From Prochlorococcus sp. AG-363-K07 (GTDB taxonomy: Bacteria > Cyanobacteriota > Cyanobacteriia > PCC-6307 > Cyanobiaceae): 64,000 nucleotides of DNA. A model generated the notes under the pieces. The model was not told where the DNA came from, made no database searches, and saw nothing but the letters and a program-made list of their open reading frames with translations. Positions within the stretch are counted from its first letter, which is position 1. Every line of letters begins with the position of its first letter. A program made the translations under genes and the position numbers. Below are positions 38,727 to 48,554 of the stretch, one piece after another. Location: the NCBI GenBank assembly GCA_003280225.1, contig QCFO01000002.1, forward strand, positions 1-64,000, given 5' to 3'.

Positions 38727-41060
38727 ATGCTTAAGGCAACCCCAGCGACCGATTCGACACAGGCCCATACGGTCTGCGGCTCAAAGCTGCCTGAAAAGCC
38801 TCAACTAAGAGCTCATCCTATAAGCAGTATTGAAGACTATGGTATTGAAATCCCAAGCTGGTTGAAACAATGTTTGAAAAAATGTCCTCCAGGCATTGGG
38901 CAAAGCTGTCCCACTGATTCAGAAGGTCTCTTAGCAGGAGCATTTGATTTAGCTTTTCAGTTACATGATGGCCAATTCAGAGCAAGTGGTGAACCCTATA
39001 TTGTTCATCCTGTCGCAGTAGCAGACCTATTAAGAGATATTGGAGCTAGTCCAAGTGTTATTGCAGCAGGTTTTCTTCACGACGTACTAGAAGATACTGA
39101 CCTAAGTCCTGAAAAATTAGAAAGTTTTTTTGGCCGTGAAGTCAGGGTATTAGTTGAAGGGGTAACAAAATTAGGCGGTATTCATTTCACAAATCGCACT
39201 GAAGCTCAAGCTGAAAACCTTCGAAGAATGTTTCTTGCTATGGCAAGTGATATTCGTGTAGTGCTTGTAAAGCTTGCTGATAGGCTTCATAACATGCGAA
39301 CCCTTGGATCTCTTCAATCAGATAAACAACAACGAATCGCAAGAGAAACTCGAGAGATCTACGCTCCCTTAGCAAATCGACTCGGCATTGGACGTTTCAA
39401 ATGGGAACTAGAAGATCTAGCATTTAAACTTCTAGAACCTGACGCATTTCGCGAAATCCAACAACAAGTAGCAACTAAAAGAAGCAAGCGTGAAGAAAGA
39501 TTAGATGAAACCGTTAATCTACTAAGAAATAAGCTCACATCTGTTGGCCTTGAAGACTATGACGTCAGTGGCAGGCCAAAACATCTGTATGGAATCTGGA
39601 GCAAAATGCAAAGGCAAGACAAAGCCTTTCACGAAATTTTCGATGTAGCTGCTCTAAGAATAATCGTACCAAGCGTAGAAGCATGTTATAGAGCCCTAGC
39701 TGTTGTGCATGAAACTTTCAGACCAATCCCTGGACGTTTTAAAGATTACATAGGTCTACCAAAACCTAACGGGTACCAATCTCTACATACAGCTGTAATT
39801 GGTCGACATAGGCCTATTGAAGTTCAAATCAGAACTTCTGAGATGCATCGTGTAGCTGAATTTGGTATTGCTGCTCACTGGAAATACAAAGAAGGTGGTT
39901 CACCTGCAGCAGGAAATGCCGAACGATTTAATTGGCTCCGTCAACTCGTTGACTGGCAACAAGAGGGAGCAAGCAATGATCATAATGATTACCTAGCATC
40001 TATCAAAGAAGATTTATTTGACGAAGAAGTCTTTGTTTTCACACCAAAAGGTGATGTTGTTGGCTTAAGGAAAGGGTCCACAACCGTGGATTTTGCATAC
40101 CGAATTCACTCTGAAATTGGCAATCACTGCCATGGCACACGAGTAAATGATCGACTATGTCCATTATCAACAATCCTAAAAAATGGAGACTTTGTTGAAG
40201 TTCTTACAAGTAAAACAGCACATCCAAGTTTAGATTGGCTGAATTTCGTAGCTACTCCTACTGCACGCAATCGCATTCGTCAATGGTACAAAAAAAGTCA
40301 CCGAGATGAGACTATTCAACGTGGGAAAGAACTATTAGAAAAAGAAATAGGTCGAACTGGATTGGAATCCTTATTAAATAGCTCTGCCATGAAAAAAGTG
40401 GCAGAACGGTGCAATATCCAAAGTATCGAGGATCTACTTGCTGGACTAGGATTTGGAGCGATCACGCTCCAACAAGTTTTAAATCGTCTTAGAGAAGAAA
40501 TTCGACTTCAAAACATTAGTTTGCATAAAGGCTCAAATGATAATGTTGAACTAGCTCAAACACTGGAATCAAAACGAGATCAGCCTCTCGAAAGATCTCA
40601 CTCACCTGAAGGAAATCCAATTATTGGAGTTGAGGGTCTGGACTATCGCTTAGGTGGATGCTGCAGCCCACTACCAGGGGAGTCAATTGTTGGGACTGTT
40701 GCACTTGGAAATCATGGAATCACAATACATAGACAGAATTGTAGTAATGTAGATTCAATACCTAGTGAACGTCGCCTTCCAGTTCACTGGAATGAAAAAT
40801 CATCTATACAACATGATCGATTTCCTGTTCAACTACGAATAGAAGTCATCGATCGTGTTGGAATTCTAAAAGATATTCTGATGCGTCTTTCAGATAGTGG
40901 AATCAACGTAAGTGACGCAAGAGTTAAAACAGCCAATGCTAAACCCGCTTCCATTGAGTTAAGAGTGGAGCTTATTGATTCCAGTCAATTAGATCGAACT
41001 ATGGGGCAGATAAAATCTATGGCTGATGTAATTGATATCGCGAGAACTGGCATGGGATAA
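38727..41060 (+). CDS. relA: Bifunctional (p)ppGpp synthetase/hydrolase RelA/SpoT
   Basis: Long RSH protein of 777 residues. The HD hydrolase domain (about 65-230) retains His94 (YIVHP), HD118-119 and the following ED pair (FLHDVLEDT), so hydrolysis should work. The synthetase domain (about 270-400) has GRPKHLYGIWSKM, ALRIIV and KPNGYQSLHT. TGS (about 430-495), the helical and zinc-finger-like parts, and ACT (about 700-775, LRIEVIDRVGILKDIL) complete the chain. It controls the stringent response. The two 9-bp repeats GGCTGAATA lie just before the ATG. Confidence 0.96.
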   Translation: MLKATPATDSTQAHTVCGSKLPEKPQLRAHPISSIEDYGIEIPSWLKQCLKKCPPGIGQSCPTDSEGLLAGAFDLAFQLHDGQFRASGEPYIVHPVAVADLLRDIGASPSVIAAGFLHDVLEDTDLSPEKLESFFGREVRVLVEGVTKLGGIHFTNRTEAQAENLRRMFLAMASDIRVVLVKLADRLHNMRTLGSLQSDKQQRIARETREIYAPLANRLGIGRFKWELEDLAFKLLEPDAFREIQQQVATKRSKREERLDETVNLLRNKLTSVGLEDYDVSGRPKHLYGIWSKMQRQDKAFHEIFDVAALRIIVPSVEACYRALAVVHETFRPIPGRFKDYIGLPKPNGYQSLHTAVIGRHRPIEVQIRTSEMHRVAEFGIAAHWKYKEGGSPAAGNAERFNWLRQLVDWQQEGASNDHNDYLASIKEDLFDEEVFVFTPKGDVVGLRKGSTTVDFAYRIHSEIGNHCHGTRVNDRLCPLSTILKNGDFVEVLTSKTAHPSLDWLNFVATPTARNRIRQWYKKSHRDETIQRGKELLEKEIGRTGLESLLNSSAMKKVAERCNIQSIEDLLAGLGFGAITLQQVLNRLREEIRLQNISLHKGSNDNVELAQTLESKRDQPLERSHSPEGNPIIGVEGLDYRLGGCCSPLPGESIVGTVALGNHGITIHRQNCSNVDSIPSERRLPVHWNEKSSIQHDRFPVQLRIEVIDRVGILKDILMRLSDSGINVSDARVKTANAKPASIELRVELIDSSQLDRTMGQIKSMADVIDIARTGMG

Positions 41061-41122
41061 TCAAACAAATATTGGGTGATTATTCCCAAGGGTAAAACCA
41101 AAAACTAAATACCCTCTAAGTC

Positions 41123-42631
41123 TTGCAAAACCCGTTACTTTCACTTCCTTTTGAGCCATCACTAGAGAATCTAGGAGATTCATTTTGGGATGTTGTCGAA
41201 GCAGCTAAATTTCCGATAACAAAGCTACGTTTTCGAAATAATGACTTACTACAACAAATTAATATAGAGTCGAGCGCTGTCTTAGATCGTCATTTTGAAG
41301 AAGCCTACGGGCAATTCAAAGAGCGCAATCCACTTTTAGCTCTTAGATATCATGGATATCAATTCGGAACCTATAATCCATTTCTTGGAGACGGTCGAGG
41401 TTTCTTGTATGGTCAGCTTCGTGATCGCAATGGATTACTCCAAGACCTAGGGACTAAAGGGTCTGGGAAAACACCATGGAGCCGAGGAGGAGATGGTCGT
41501 CTTACTCTAAAAGGAGGAGTTCGAGAAATAATTGCGGGTGAAGCTCTACATCGTCTGGGAGTAAACACCAGTAGAACACTTTCCTTAATTGAAACTGGAG
41601 AAAAGCTTTGGAGAGAAGATGAGCCATCACCAACTCGTAGTTCCGTTATGGTTAGAATTGCTAGAACTCATCTACGTTTTGGAACATGTGAGAGATTACT
41701 ATATTTGCGGCAGCCAAAGCTTCTAACGAAGCTATTATCTCATGTCATTAACATCTACTATCCTGAAGTTGGTAATAACACCCCTATATCATGTAAGAAT
41801 AGTCATATAGCGGGAAAGATCAAAGTATTAGCATTCTATGAGCAATTAGTTAAAAGAATCGCAAAATTAACAGCAGAATGGATGGCGGCAGGATTCATAC
41901 ACGGCGTGCTCAATACTGACAACATGTCTCTTGCTGGTGAAAGCTTTGATTATGGGCCCTTTGCTTTTCTAGAACGGTGGAATCCAAGTTTTACATCAGC
42001 TTACTTTGATGAAACTGGGCTATATGCTTTTGGGCGGCAGCCAGCTATTTGCTACAACAATCTGCGCCTACTTCAAGAACCACTCGCCATGATCATTTCG
42101 AAAGAACAGATGAGTGAAAAATTAGATAGCTTTTTTGAAATATATGAAACTCACTACCAAGTTTGTCTATTTCGACGGCTTGGATTACCTACTAAAATGC
42201 AAGAAAAAATCAATCAATTCATATCCTCCAATGCTCATGAAGAACTTTTATCTACAACATTACAACTTCTAGCGACTTGGGATATTAATTATGGAGATTT
42301 CTTTTCAGGCTTGACTAAGTCTATTAAAATCAATGGTCTCCCTGATGAGGCAGAATCTCTAGTACCTGATCTATTTACCAAGAATCCACCCCCACGCAAA
42401 GTGTGGTTGGAGTGGCGGAATAGTTGGTGGAATTATCAAAATCTATATCCTAAAAAAAATCCAGAAGACGTCTATGCTATCCAACACTGCTTGGAAAGAT
42501 GGAATCTCTCGGAAACACCTATACGTTCTGTCATAGCAAAAGTATGGGAATCAATTGATCAAAACAACGATTGGGCAGCTTTTGACGAATGGATAAGGAA
42601 AACAACCCTACTTGCAGGCAGTAAATATTGA
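41123..42631 (+). CDS. selO: SelO/YdiU-family protein adenylyltransferase (AMPylase)
   Basis: The 502-residue chain matches the SelO pseudokinase family, which transfers AMP to protein hydroxyl groups. Recognisable parts are YGQFKERNPLLALRYHGYQF-like opening, GYQFGTYNPFLGDGRGFL, the glycine loop DLGTKGSGKTPWSRGGDG, the REIIAGEALHRLG helix and the active-site segment HGVLNTDNMSLAGESFDYG, followed by FDETGLYAFGRQPAICYNNL. No C-terminal Cys/selenocysteine tail is present. The start is TTG at 41123; no ATG is near the conserved N-terminus. The gene stands alone after relA and converges on the DUF2062 gene. Confidence 0.88.
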   Translation: MQNPLLSLPFEPSLENLGDSFWDVVEAAKFPITKLRFRNNDLLQQINIESSAVLDRHFEEAYGQFKERNPLLALRYHGYQFGTYNPFLGDGRGFLYGQLRDRNGLLQDLGTKGSGKTPWSRGGDGRLTLKGGVREIIAGEALHRLGVNTSRTLSLIETGEKLWREDEPSPTRSSVMVRIARTHLRFGTCERLLYLRQPKLLTKLLSHVINIYYPEVGNNTPISCKNSHIAGKIKVLAFYEQLVKRIAKLTAEWMAAGFIHGVLNTDNMSLAGESFDYGPFAFLERWNPSFTSAYFDETGLYAFGRQPAICYNNLRLLQEPLAMIISKEQMSEKLDSFFEIYETHYQVCLFRRLGLPTKMQEKINQFISSNAHEELLSTTLQLLATWDINYGDFFSGLTKSIKINGLPDEAESLVPDLFTKNPPPRKVWLEWRNSWWNYQNLYPKKNPEDVYAIQHCLERWNLSETPIRSVIAKVWESIDQNNDWAAFDEWIRKTTLLAGSKY

Positions 42632-42646
42632 ATAAAAAAGTCAGAT

Positions 42647-43114
42647 TTATCGAATGACTTTCTTTGACCGTTCCCAATTCAACAGAACAACGTATATAAA
42701 AAATCCAACAAAAATACTACTCATAAAGCCAACAAGAAGCGATCCACAAAATAATCTGCTAAGCACGATCCAACCACTATTGTAAATCTCAGACCAAACA
42801 AATTGACTGAAATCATTTGGAAGCACAGCATCCCCTAAAAAGTAGGATCCAACTCTGTAGTTAAGCCAATATAAAGGGAGATATGTGAATGGATTACTCA
42901 CCCATGTCCCAGTCATAGCAAGCAAATAGTTTCCTCGAAAAATTCTAGTCAAAGTAATCCCTAATAAGGTCTGAAAACCAAACAAAGGAAAGCACCCACA
43001 AAAAACTCCAATAGCAAATCCCCGAGCTCTAAATCCAGGAGATCCCTCCTGGTCCCAAAGCCAACGGAGAAACCGTCTGAAACGACCAATAAAGTTCCAA
43101 AGCATTTGATGCAT
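42647..43114 (-). CDS. DUF2062 membrane protein
   Basis: A 155-residue integral membrane protein: GSPGFRARGFAIGVFCGCFP and TGTWVSNPFTYLPLYWLNYR are typical of DUF2062, a family found near glycosyltransferases and cell-envelope genes; function not established. Three hydrophobic helices are predicted (about 30-60, 62-85, 118-145). Start ATG at 43114 (another ATG three codons in). It diverges from mnmE across 71 bp and converges on selO with 15 bp between. Confidence 0.8.
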   Translation of the reverse strand: MHQMLWNFIGRFRRFLRWLWDQEGSPGFRARGFAIGVFCGCFPLFGFQTLLGITLTRIFRGNYLLAMTGTWVSNPFTYLPLYWLNYRVGSYFLGDAVLPNDFSQFVWSEIYNSGWIVLSRLFCGSLLVGFMSSIFVGFFIYVVLLNWERSKKVIR

Positions 43115-43185
43115 TCCAGAGCTAAATCGCCTAAAAAGTTAGAGAGTGATCTTAATAGTAAGGAACAACAAAGGGTGGGCTTTGC

Positions 43186-44580
43186 ATGACTAAATCATTG
43201 CCAACAGATGAAACCATTGCAGCAATAGCAACCGCAGTCGCTGCTGGAGAAGGGGGAATTGCAATAGTCAGAATTTCTGGTGCTGCAGCATTAAGCGCAT
43301 GCAAAAGCATCGTATCTGTACCGGGATCCAAATCTTGGCATAGTCACTCTATTCTTTATGGGCATGTAATGAACGAAGAAGGCACTAAACGAATAGATGA
43401 AGTGCTAGTTATGGTTATGAAAGGTCCAAGAAGTTTTACGGGAGAAGATATCGTTGAAATTCACTGCCATGGAGGAATGATTTCTGTCCAACGTGTTCTT
43501 GAAAGAGTTTTATCCCACCCTCAAATCAGACGAGCAATACCTGGTGAATTCAGTCAACGAGCTGTAATTAATGGGCGCTTAAATCTCACTCAAGCTGAAT
43601 CAATCAGTGAGTTAATTCATGCACGTAGTAATCAAGCTGCACAACTCGCGATGGCCGGGCTTGATGGAGGTATACAAAAACGTATAGCTAAATTGCGAGA
43701 TATCCTGTTAGATCAACTAAGTGAATTAGAAGCGAGAGTCGACTTTGAAGATGAATTACCCACTCTGGATGGATCTCAAGTCTTAAAAACACTTACCGAT
43801 GTACAGAGTGAACTGAAACAATTAATTAATGATGCCTTTACCGCCTCACTGCTACAACAAGGTCTCAAGGTTGCCCTGATTGGAGCACCAAATGTTGGAA
43901 AAAGCTCGCTCCTAAATCGATTAAGTAGACGTGAGCGAGCAATCGTCACAGATCTACCTGGAACAACTCGAGATGTGCTTGAAAGTGAAATAGTTATAGA
44001 GGGAGTACCAATAACACTTCTTGATACTGCAGGAATAAGAGCAACCGCAAACCCAATCGAGAAGCTTGGGATTGCTAAGAGTCAAGAAGTTCTGATGTGC
44101 GCCGATATAGTATTGGTAGTTTTTGACTTGAGTAAAGGCTGGACAAAGCAAGACGAGGCACTGTTTCAGCAAATTCCTAAAAACACATCGAAACTACTTA
44201 TCGCAAATAAAGTTGATATAGCTTCTGATCCTAAACTCACCTCTCAAATCAGTTCAAAAAATGCCAATGAAACTTATATAGCATTCAGTGCACTAACAGG
44301 AGAAGGCGTGCAAGACGTCATTGATGGTTTACTAACACTGTGCGGTGCACATGACATACAAGGAATTGAAATTGCTCTAAATGAAAGGCAACGAGATCTT
44401 GCCGCAAGAGCTGCATCAGCATTGGATCGAACAAATACAGTTGCAACTCAAAAATTACCCTGGGATTTCTGGACCATAGACCTAAGAGAAGCTATTCAAT
44501 GTCTAGGCGAAATTACAGGTAACGAACTTACGGAAATATTGCTAGATCGGATCTTTTCCCGCTTTTGCATCGGAAAATGA
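43186..44580 (+). CDS. mnmE: tRNA modification GTPase MnmE
   Basis: MnmE, with MnmG, modifies wobble uridine C5 in tRNAs. The 464-residue protein has the N-terminal tetrahydrofolate-binding domain (ending near 120), a helical domain and the inserted GTPase domain: GAPNVGKSS (G1), DLPGTTRDVLES (switch), DTAG (G3), NKVD (G4). The terminal FCIGK carries the conserved catalytic-region Cys. ATG at 43186. It is followed by nadC after 35 bp. Confidence 0.97.
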   Translation: MTKSLPTDETIAAIATAVAAGEGGIAIVRISGAAALSACKSIVSVPGSKSWHSHSILYGHVMNEEGTKRIDEVLVMVMKGPRSFTGEDIVEIHCHGGMISVQRVLERVLSHPQIRRAIPGEFSQRAVINGRLNLTQAESISELIHARSNQAAQLAMAGLDGGIQKRIAKLRDILLDQLSELEARVDFEDELPTLDGSQVLKTLTDVQSELKQLINDAFTASLLQQGLKVALIGAPNVGKSSLLNRLSRRERAIVTDLPGTTRDVLESEIVIEGVPITLLDTAGIRATANPIEKLGIAKSQEVLMCADIVLVVFDLSKGWTKQDEALFQQIPKNTSKLLIANKVDIASDPKLTSQISSKNANETYIAFSALTGEGVQDVIDGLLTLCGAHDIQGIEIALNERQRDLAARAASALDRTNTVATQKLPWDFWTIDLREAIQCLGEITGNELTEILLDRIFSRFCIGK

Positions 44581-44615
44581 AAGCTTAATGAAGGTTGAAA
44601 TGTCCATGACTGCAT

Positions 44616-45512
44616 ATGCTCTTAGAAAACACCAGTAAAGAAGATTTAATCGTGGATCTAAACACTGCTTTACTAAACAATCTATTAGATACATACTTAG
44701 ATGAAGACCTTGGTAGAGGAGATCTAACTAGTCCTGCACTTAAAGGGAAAAGTGGTTCTGCTTACTGGATTGCTAAAGAACAAGGAATCTTTTGTAGCGG
44801 AACTCTCGTAAAAAAAATTTTCCACCAACTAGATAAAAATGTAACAGTAAATTTACTGTTACACGATGGAGGCAAATTTATCAAAGGTCAAAAACTGATA
44901 GAACTGAACGGCCCTGCTACAAGTCTCGCTGCCGGAGAAAGAACTGCATTAAATCTAGCCATGCGTCTCTCAGGTATTGCTACTGCTACAGCTCTCCTAG
45001 TCAAAGAGCTGGAAGGAACTGGAGTTCGCCTTGCTGACACCCGGAAAACCACTCCAGGTCTCCGTATCCTTGAAAAATATGCCTTTAGATGTGGCGGAGG
45101 CACAAATCATCGATTAGGCCTAGATGATGCCGCAATGTTAAAAGAAAATCACATTGCCTGGGCCGGAGGGATTAAAAAAGCCGTTCAAGCAGTTAAGAAA
45201 GAAGCCCCATGGTCTTCAAAAATCATTGTAGAAGCTGAAACTCCAAGCGAGGCAAAGCAAGCTATAGAAGCAGGCGCCGATTGGGTTCTACTTGATGCGA
45301 TTCCCCCAGCAACACTTCAGACATTGGTACCTCAGTTACGCGCATTGGCTTCGACTAGAAATGATGATGAACCTAATAAAATTATCCTTGAAGCTTCCGG
45401 AGTAAACCCTTTAGATCTAAAAAGCTATGCGGAAACAGGTATTGATCTGATCTCTACTAGTGCTCCAATCACTCGCAGTCCCTGGATTGATTTAAGCATG
45501 CGCTTCGCATAA
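44616..45512 (+). CDS. nadC: Nicotinate-nucleotide pyrophosphorylase (carboxylating), quinolinate phosphoribosyltransferase
   Basis: NadC converts quinolinate and PRPP to nicotinate mononucleotide in NAD synthesis. The 298-residue chain has DEDLGRGDLTSPAL, the Arg-rich SGIATATALLV and DTRKTTPGLRILEKYA active-site segments, CGGGTNHRLGLDDAAMLKEN and VEAETPSEAKQAIEAGADW. All match the family. It lies between mnmE and argS on the plus strand. Confidence 0.96.
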   Translation: MLLENTSKEDLIVDLNTALLNNLLDTYLDEDLGRGDLTSPALKGKSGSAYWIAKEQGIFCSGTLVKKIFHQLDKNVTVNLLLHDGGKFIKGQKLIELNGPATSLAAGERTALNLAMRLSGIATATALLVKELEGTGVRLADTRKTTPGLRILEKYAFRCGGGTNHRLGLDDAAMLKENHIAWAGGIKKAVQAVKKEAPWSSKIIVEAETPSEAKQAIEAGADWVLLDAIPPATLQTLVPQLRALASTRNDDEPNKIILEASGVNPLDLKSYAETGIDLISTSAPITRSPWIDLSMRFA

Positions 45513-45588
45513 GTCCCTTAATCAGCAATCAACAGGCTCAATAACACCAAATGGCCCCTCTCTTTACCAAAGGTAAAAACTAGTCCTC

Positions 45589-47400
45589 ATGCTCACACTC
45601 TCGAAGGGTTTAGAAATTCAAGTTCAAAATGCTCTTGAAAAAGCTTTTCCAGAAGCGGCAGCTCAAGCACTGGACTCCGGATCAAAGCTGAACCCACAAC
45701 TTGTACGGGCTAGCAAGCCTGAATTTGGGGATTTTCAAATTAATGGAGCCTTACAATTATCCAAGCAATTAAAAACAGCTCCGAGAGAAATCGCGGAAAA
45801 AATCATCCAAGAATTAAATCGAAATGAAAGGTTCTTAACTATTTGCAATTCAGCTGTGATTGCTGGTCCTGGTTTTATCAATCTTACCCTTCAACCTGAA
45901 TGCCTAACTTCAGAAATCAAAACCAGAGTGAAGGATCCACGTATTGGTGTTCCCAAAAGAAACTTTATAGATACTCACACAAAATATAGTCGAGTTGTAG
46001 TTGACTTCTCCAGTCCAAATATTGCTAAAGAAATGCATGTTGGACATTTACGTTCAACCATTATTGGAGACTCATTAGCACGTATCCTTGAATTTCGTGG
46101 TTATGAAGTCCTCCGTATAAACCATATAGGAGATTGGGGTACACAATTCGGAATGTTAATTACTCATCTGAAAACTGTTGCACCTGAAGCCCTTACCAAA
46201 GCCAATGCTTTGGAATTAGAAAATCTCGTCGAATTTTATAAACAAGCAAAACAAAAATTTGATTCAGATGAAATTTTTCAAAAACAATCTAGAGAAGAAG
46301 TGGTTAGATTACAAGCGGGTGATTCTTTATCAATAAAGGCTTGGAGTTTACTGTGTGATCAATCTCGACGAGAATTTCAACAAATATATAATTTATTAGA
46401 TATTCAAATTCATGAAAGAGGTGAATCATTTTACAATAAATATCTGGCAAATGTAATTACTGAGCTTACTGACGCAAATCTTTTAATTGTTGATCAGGGG
46501 GCTAAATGCATTTTCCTTGATGAGAAGAAAAATAAAGGGTCGAAAAAATCAGTGATTATTATTCAAAAGAGTGACGGAGGATTTAATTATGCAACTACAG
46601 ATTTAGCTGCACTCAGATATCGTTTTAATCAAGTGCCTGAAGGTGATGGAGCATCTCGTATCATCTACGTGACAGATGCAGGACAAGCTAATCATTTTGA
46701 AGGCATATTTGAAATTGCTAAACGTGCAAATTGGATCCCTAAAGGTGGACGTATCGAACATGTGCCATTTGGCCTAGTTCAAGGTCCTGATGGGAAAAAA
46801 CTTAAAACTCGTTCTGGAGAAACAATACGTCTACGAGACTTACTCGATGAAGCGGTCAATCGCGCAGAAGTGGATCTCAAACTTCGACTCCAAAAGGAAG
46901 GCAGAGAGGAAAGCGAAGAATTCATCAAGAATGTATCAACAACCGTAGGAATTGCAGCAGTCAAATACGCTGATCTAAGTCAAAATAGAATTACCAACTA
47001 TCAATTTAGCTTTGATCGCATGCTTGCACTTCAGGGGAATACAGCCCCTTATTTACTCTATGCATTAGTTAGAATTTCAGGAATTGCTAGGAGAGGAGGT
47101 AGTGATGATCTCAATATAGAAAATCTGGAGTTCAATGAACCTCAAGAATGGGAGCTAATCAGGGAATTACTAAAGTTTGACGAGATAATTGTCGAAGTAG
47201 AGGAGGAGTTACTCCCGAATCGTCTATGTACGTACCTATTCGAACTCAGCCAAATCTTCAATCGATTTTACGAGCAAGTCCCAATCTTAAAAGCCGACAT
47301 GCAAAATCGTATAAGCAGGCTCACTCTATGTCGACTAACTGCTAAGACTCTCCAACTTGGCATGAATCTACTCGGGATACCATCCTTGGAAAGAATGTGA
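45589..47400 (+). CDS. argS: Arginyl-tRNA synthetase
   Basis: Class I synthetase of 603 residues: the ArgS N-terminal domain (about 1-120), the HIGH-type [12 protein letters not shown], the tRNA-directed insertion, KKLKTRSGE as the KMSKS counterpart and the C-terminal DALR anticodon-binding domain ([18 protein letters not shown]). It charges tRNA-Arg. Its stop codon TGA overlaps the ATG of the next gene by one base, so the two are coupled. Confidence 0.97.
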   Translation: MLTLSKGLEIQVQNALEKAFPEAAAQALDSGSKLNPQLVRASKPEFGDFQINGALQLSKQLKTAPREIAEKIIQELNRNERFLTICNSAVIAGPGFINLTLQPECLTSEIKTRVKDPRIGVPKRNFIDTHTKYSRVVVDFSSPNIAKEMHVGHLRSTIIGDSLARILEFRGYEVLRINHIGDWGTQFGMLITHLKTVAPEALTKANALELENLVEFYKQAKQKFDSDEIFQKQSREEVVRLQAGDSLSIKAWSLLCDQSRREFQQIYNLLDIQIHERGESFYNKYLANVITELTDANLLIVDQGAKCIFLDEKKNKGSKKSVIIIQKSDGGFNYATTDLAALRYRFNQVPEGDGASRIIYVTDAGQANHFEGIFEIAKRANWIPKGGRIEHVPFGLVQGPDGKKLKTRSGETIRLRDLLDEAVNRAEVDLKLRLQKEGREESEEFIKNVSTTVGIAAVKYADLSQNRITNYQFSFDRMLALQGNTAPYLLYALVRISGIARRGGSDDLNIENLEFNEPQEWELIRELLKFDEIIVEVEEELLPNRLCTYLFELSQIFNRFYEQVPILKADMQNRISRLTLCRLTAKTLQLGMNLLGIPSLERM

Positions 47401-48518
47401 TGAACTCATTTGAACCATTTCAGAATTCTGATACTCCTAGGCCTCGAATTGAGGTCGAAAAAATGCATGCTTATAAAGCACCCTTAGAAGGAAGACGCAA
47501 TTTACTACGACTAGACTTCAATGAAAACACAATAGGACCTAGCCCACGAGTATTACAAGCACTACGAAGTATCCCCTCTCATCAGATATCTATATATCCA
47601 GAGTATAAGGGTTTACAAGCAACATTAATAGGGAATCTAAAAAACAAATACCCATTACTAGAGCTAGGTCTGAATCAAATTGGGATATTCAATGGAGTGG
47701 ATGCAGCAATTCATGCAATCTTTCATGCCTATGGAGATCGAGAAGAAATACTTCTAACTACAACACCAACATTTGGGTACTACGAGCCTTGCGCCAATAT
47801 GCAGGGAATGTGTATTCATAGATTGCCTTATGAGGGAACAGAATTTAAATTTCCTTTCGAAAAGATCAAGTCGTCATTATTAGAAATAAAACCCAAAATC
47901 CTCATTATTTGTAATCCTAACAATCCAACAGGGACAAGGCTTGCAGCAGAGAAAATTCAAGAACTTGCTATTCAATCACCCAAGACATTAGTTGTTATTG
48001 ATGAACTCTACGAGGCATTTACTGGAGATAGTATGCTAAAGAAAGTTGATTTCAAGAAAACTAAAAATTTACTAGTACTCCAGTCTCTCTCCAAAACAGC
48101 TGGTCTGGCAGGCTTAAGAATTGGATTCGCGATCGGAAACCAAGAAATTGTAGAAAGGATATCTAAGGTTACAGGTCCTTATGACGTCAATAGCTTTGCA
48201 GTGATTGCCGCCTTAACAGCTCTAGGAGACCAACAGTATGTAGATAGCTATGTTGAGGAGGTGCTACTTGCTCGCAATTGGATAGCAAATCAACTAAAGA
48301 TCAGTCAAAGACGTCATCATCTTGCAGGAGGGAATTACTTCCTGATCTGGCCTCACAACGAACCTTATATAGTCGAATCCTCTCTCAGAAAGAAAGGCAT
48401 TCTTGTAAGAAATATGCAAGGAAAAGATCTAATCAACGGATCTTTGAGAGTAAGTATCGGAACAACTCGACAAATGCAACATTTTTGGGAGATCTTCTCT
48501 CAAATAGACATCATATAA
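47400..48518 (+). CDS. HisC-like PLP-dependent aminotransferase
   Basis: The 372-residue fold type I enzyme carries LDFNENTIGPSPRVLQAL, FNGVDAAIHAIFHAYGD, NPNNPTGTR, and LQSLSKTAGLAGLRIGFAIG with the PLP Lys, all typical of histidinol-phosphate aminotransferase, the seventh step of histidine synthesis. The related protein at 30526 is more CobC/CobD-like, so this one is the better HisC candidate, but substrate is not proven. The ATG at 47400 is used since it overlaps the argS stop; the frame also has a GTG one codon before. A shared hairpin ends the gene. Confidence 0.85.
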   Translation: MNSFEPFQNSDTPRPRIEVEKMHAYKAPLEGRRNLLRLDFNENTIGPSPRVLQALRSIPSHQISIYPEYKGLQATLIGNLKNKYPLLELGLNQIGIFNGVDAAIHAIFHAYGDREEILLTTTPTFGYYEPCANMQGMCIHRLPYEGTEFKFPFEKIKSSLLEIKPKILIICNPNNPTGTRLAAEKIQELAIQSPKTLVVIDELYEAFTGDSMLKKVDFKKTKNLLVLQSLSKTAGLAGLRIGFAIGNQEIVERISKVTGPYDVNSFAVIAALTALGDQQYVDSYVEEVLLARNWIANQLKISQRRHHLAGGNYFLIWPHNEPYIVESSLRKKGILVRNMQGKDLINGSLRVSIGTTRQMQHFWEIFSQIDII

Positions 48519-48554
48519 AAACAATAGTCAATGCATCACATTGACTATTGTTTT
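48518..48554. terminator. Bidirectional terminator shared by two convergent genes
   Basis: A 16-bp perfect stem (48518-48533 and 48539-48554) with a 5-base loop CATCA. The arms contain AAAACAATAGTCAATG and CATTGACTATTGTTTT, so both strands end in a U-tract. It begins in the last base of the hisC-like stop codon and overlaps the last coding bases and stop of the convergent MBL-like gene. Confidence 0.85.
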
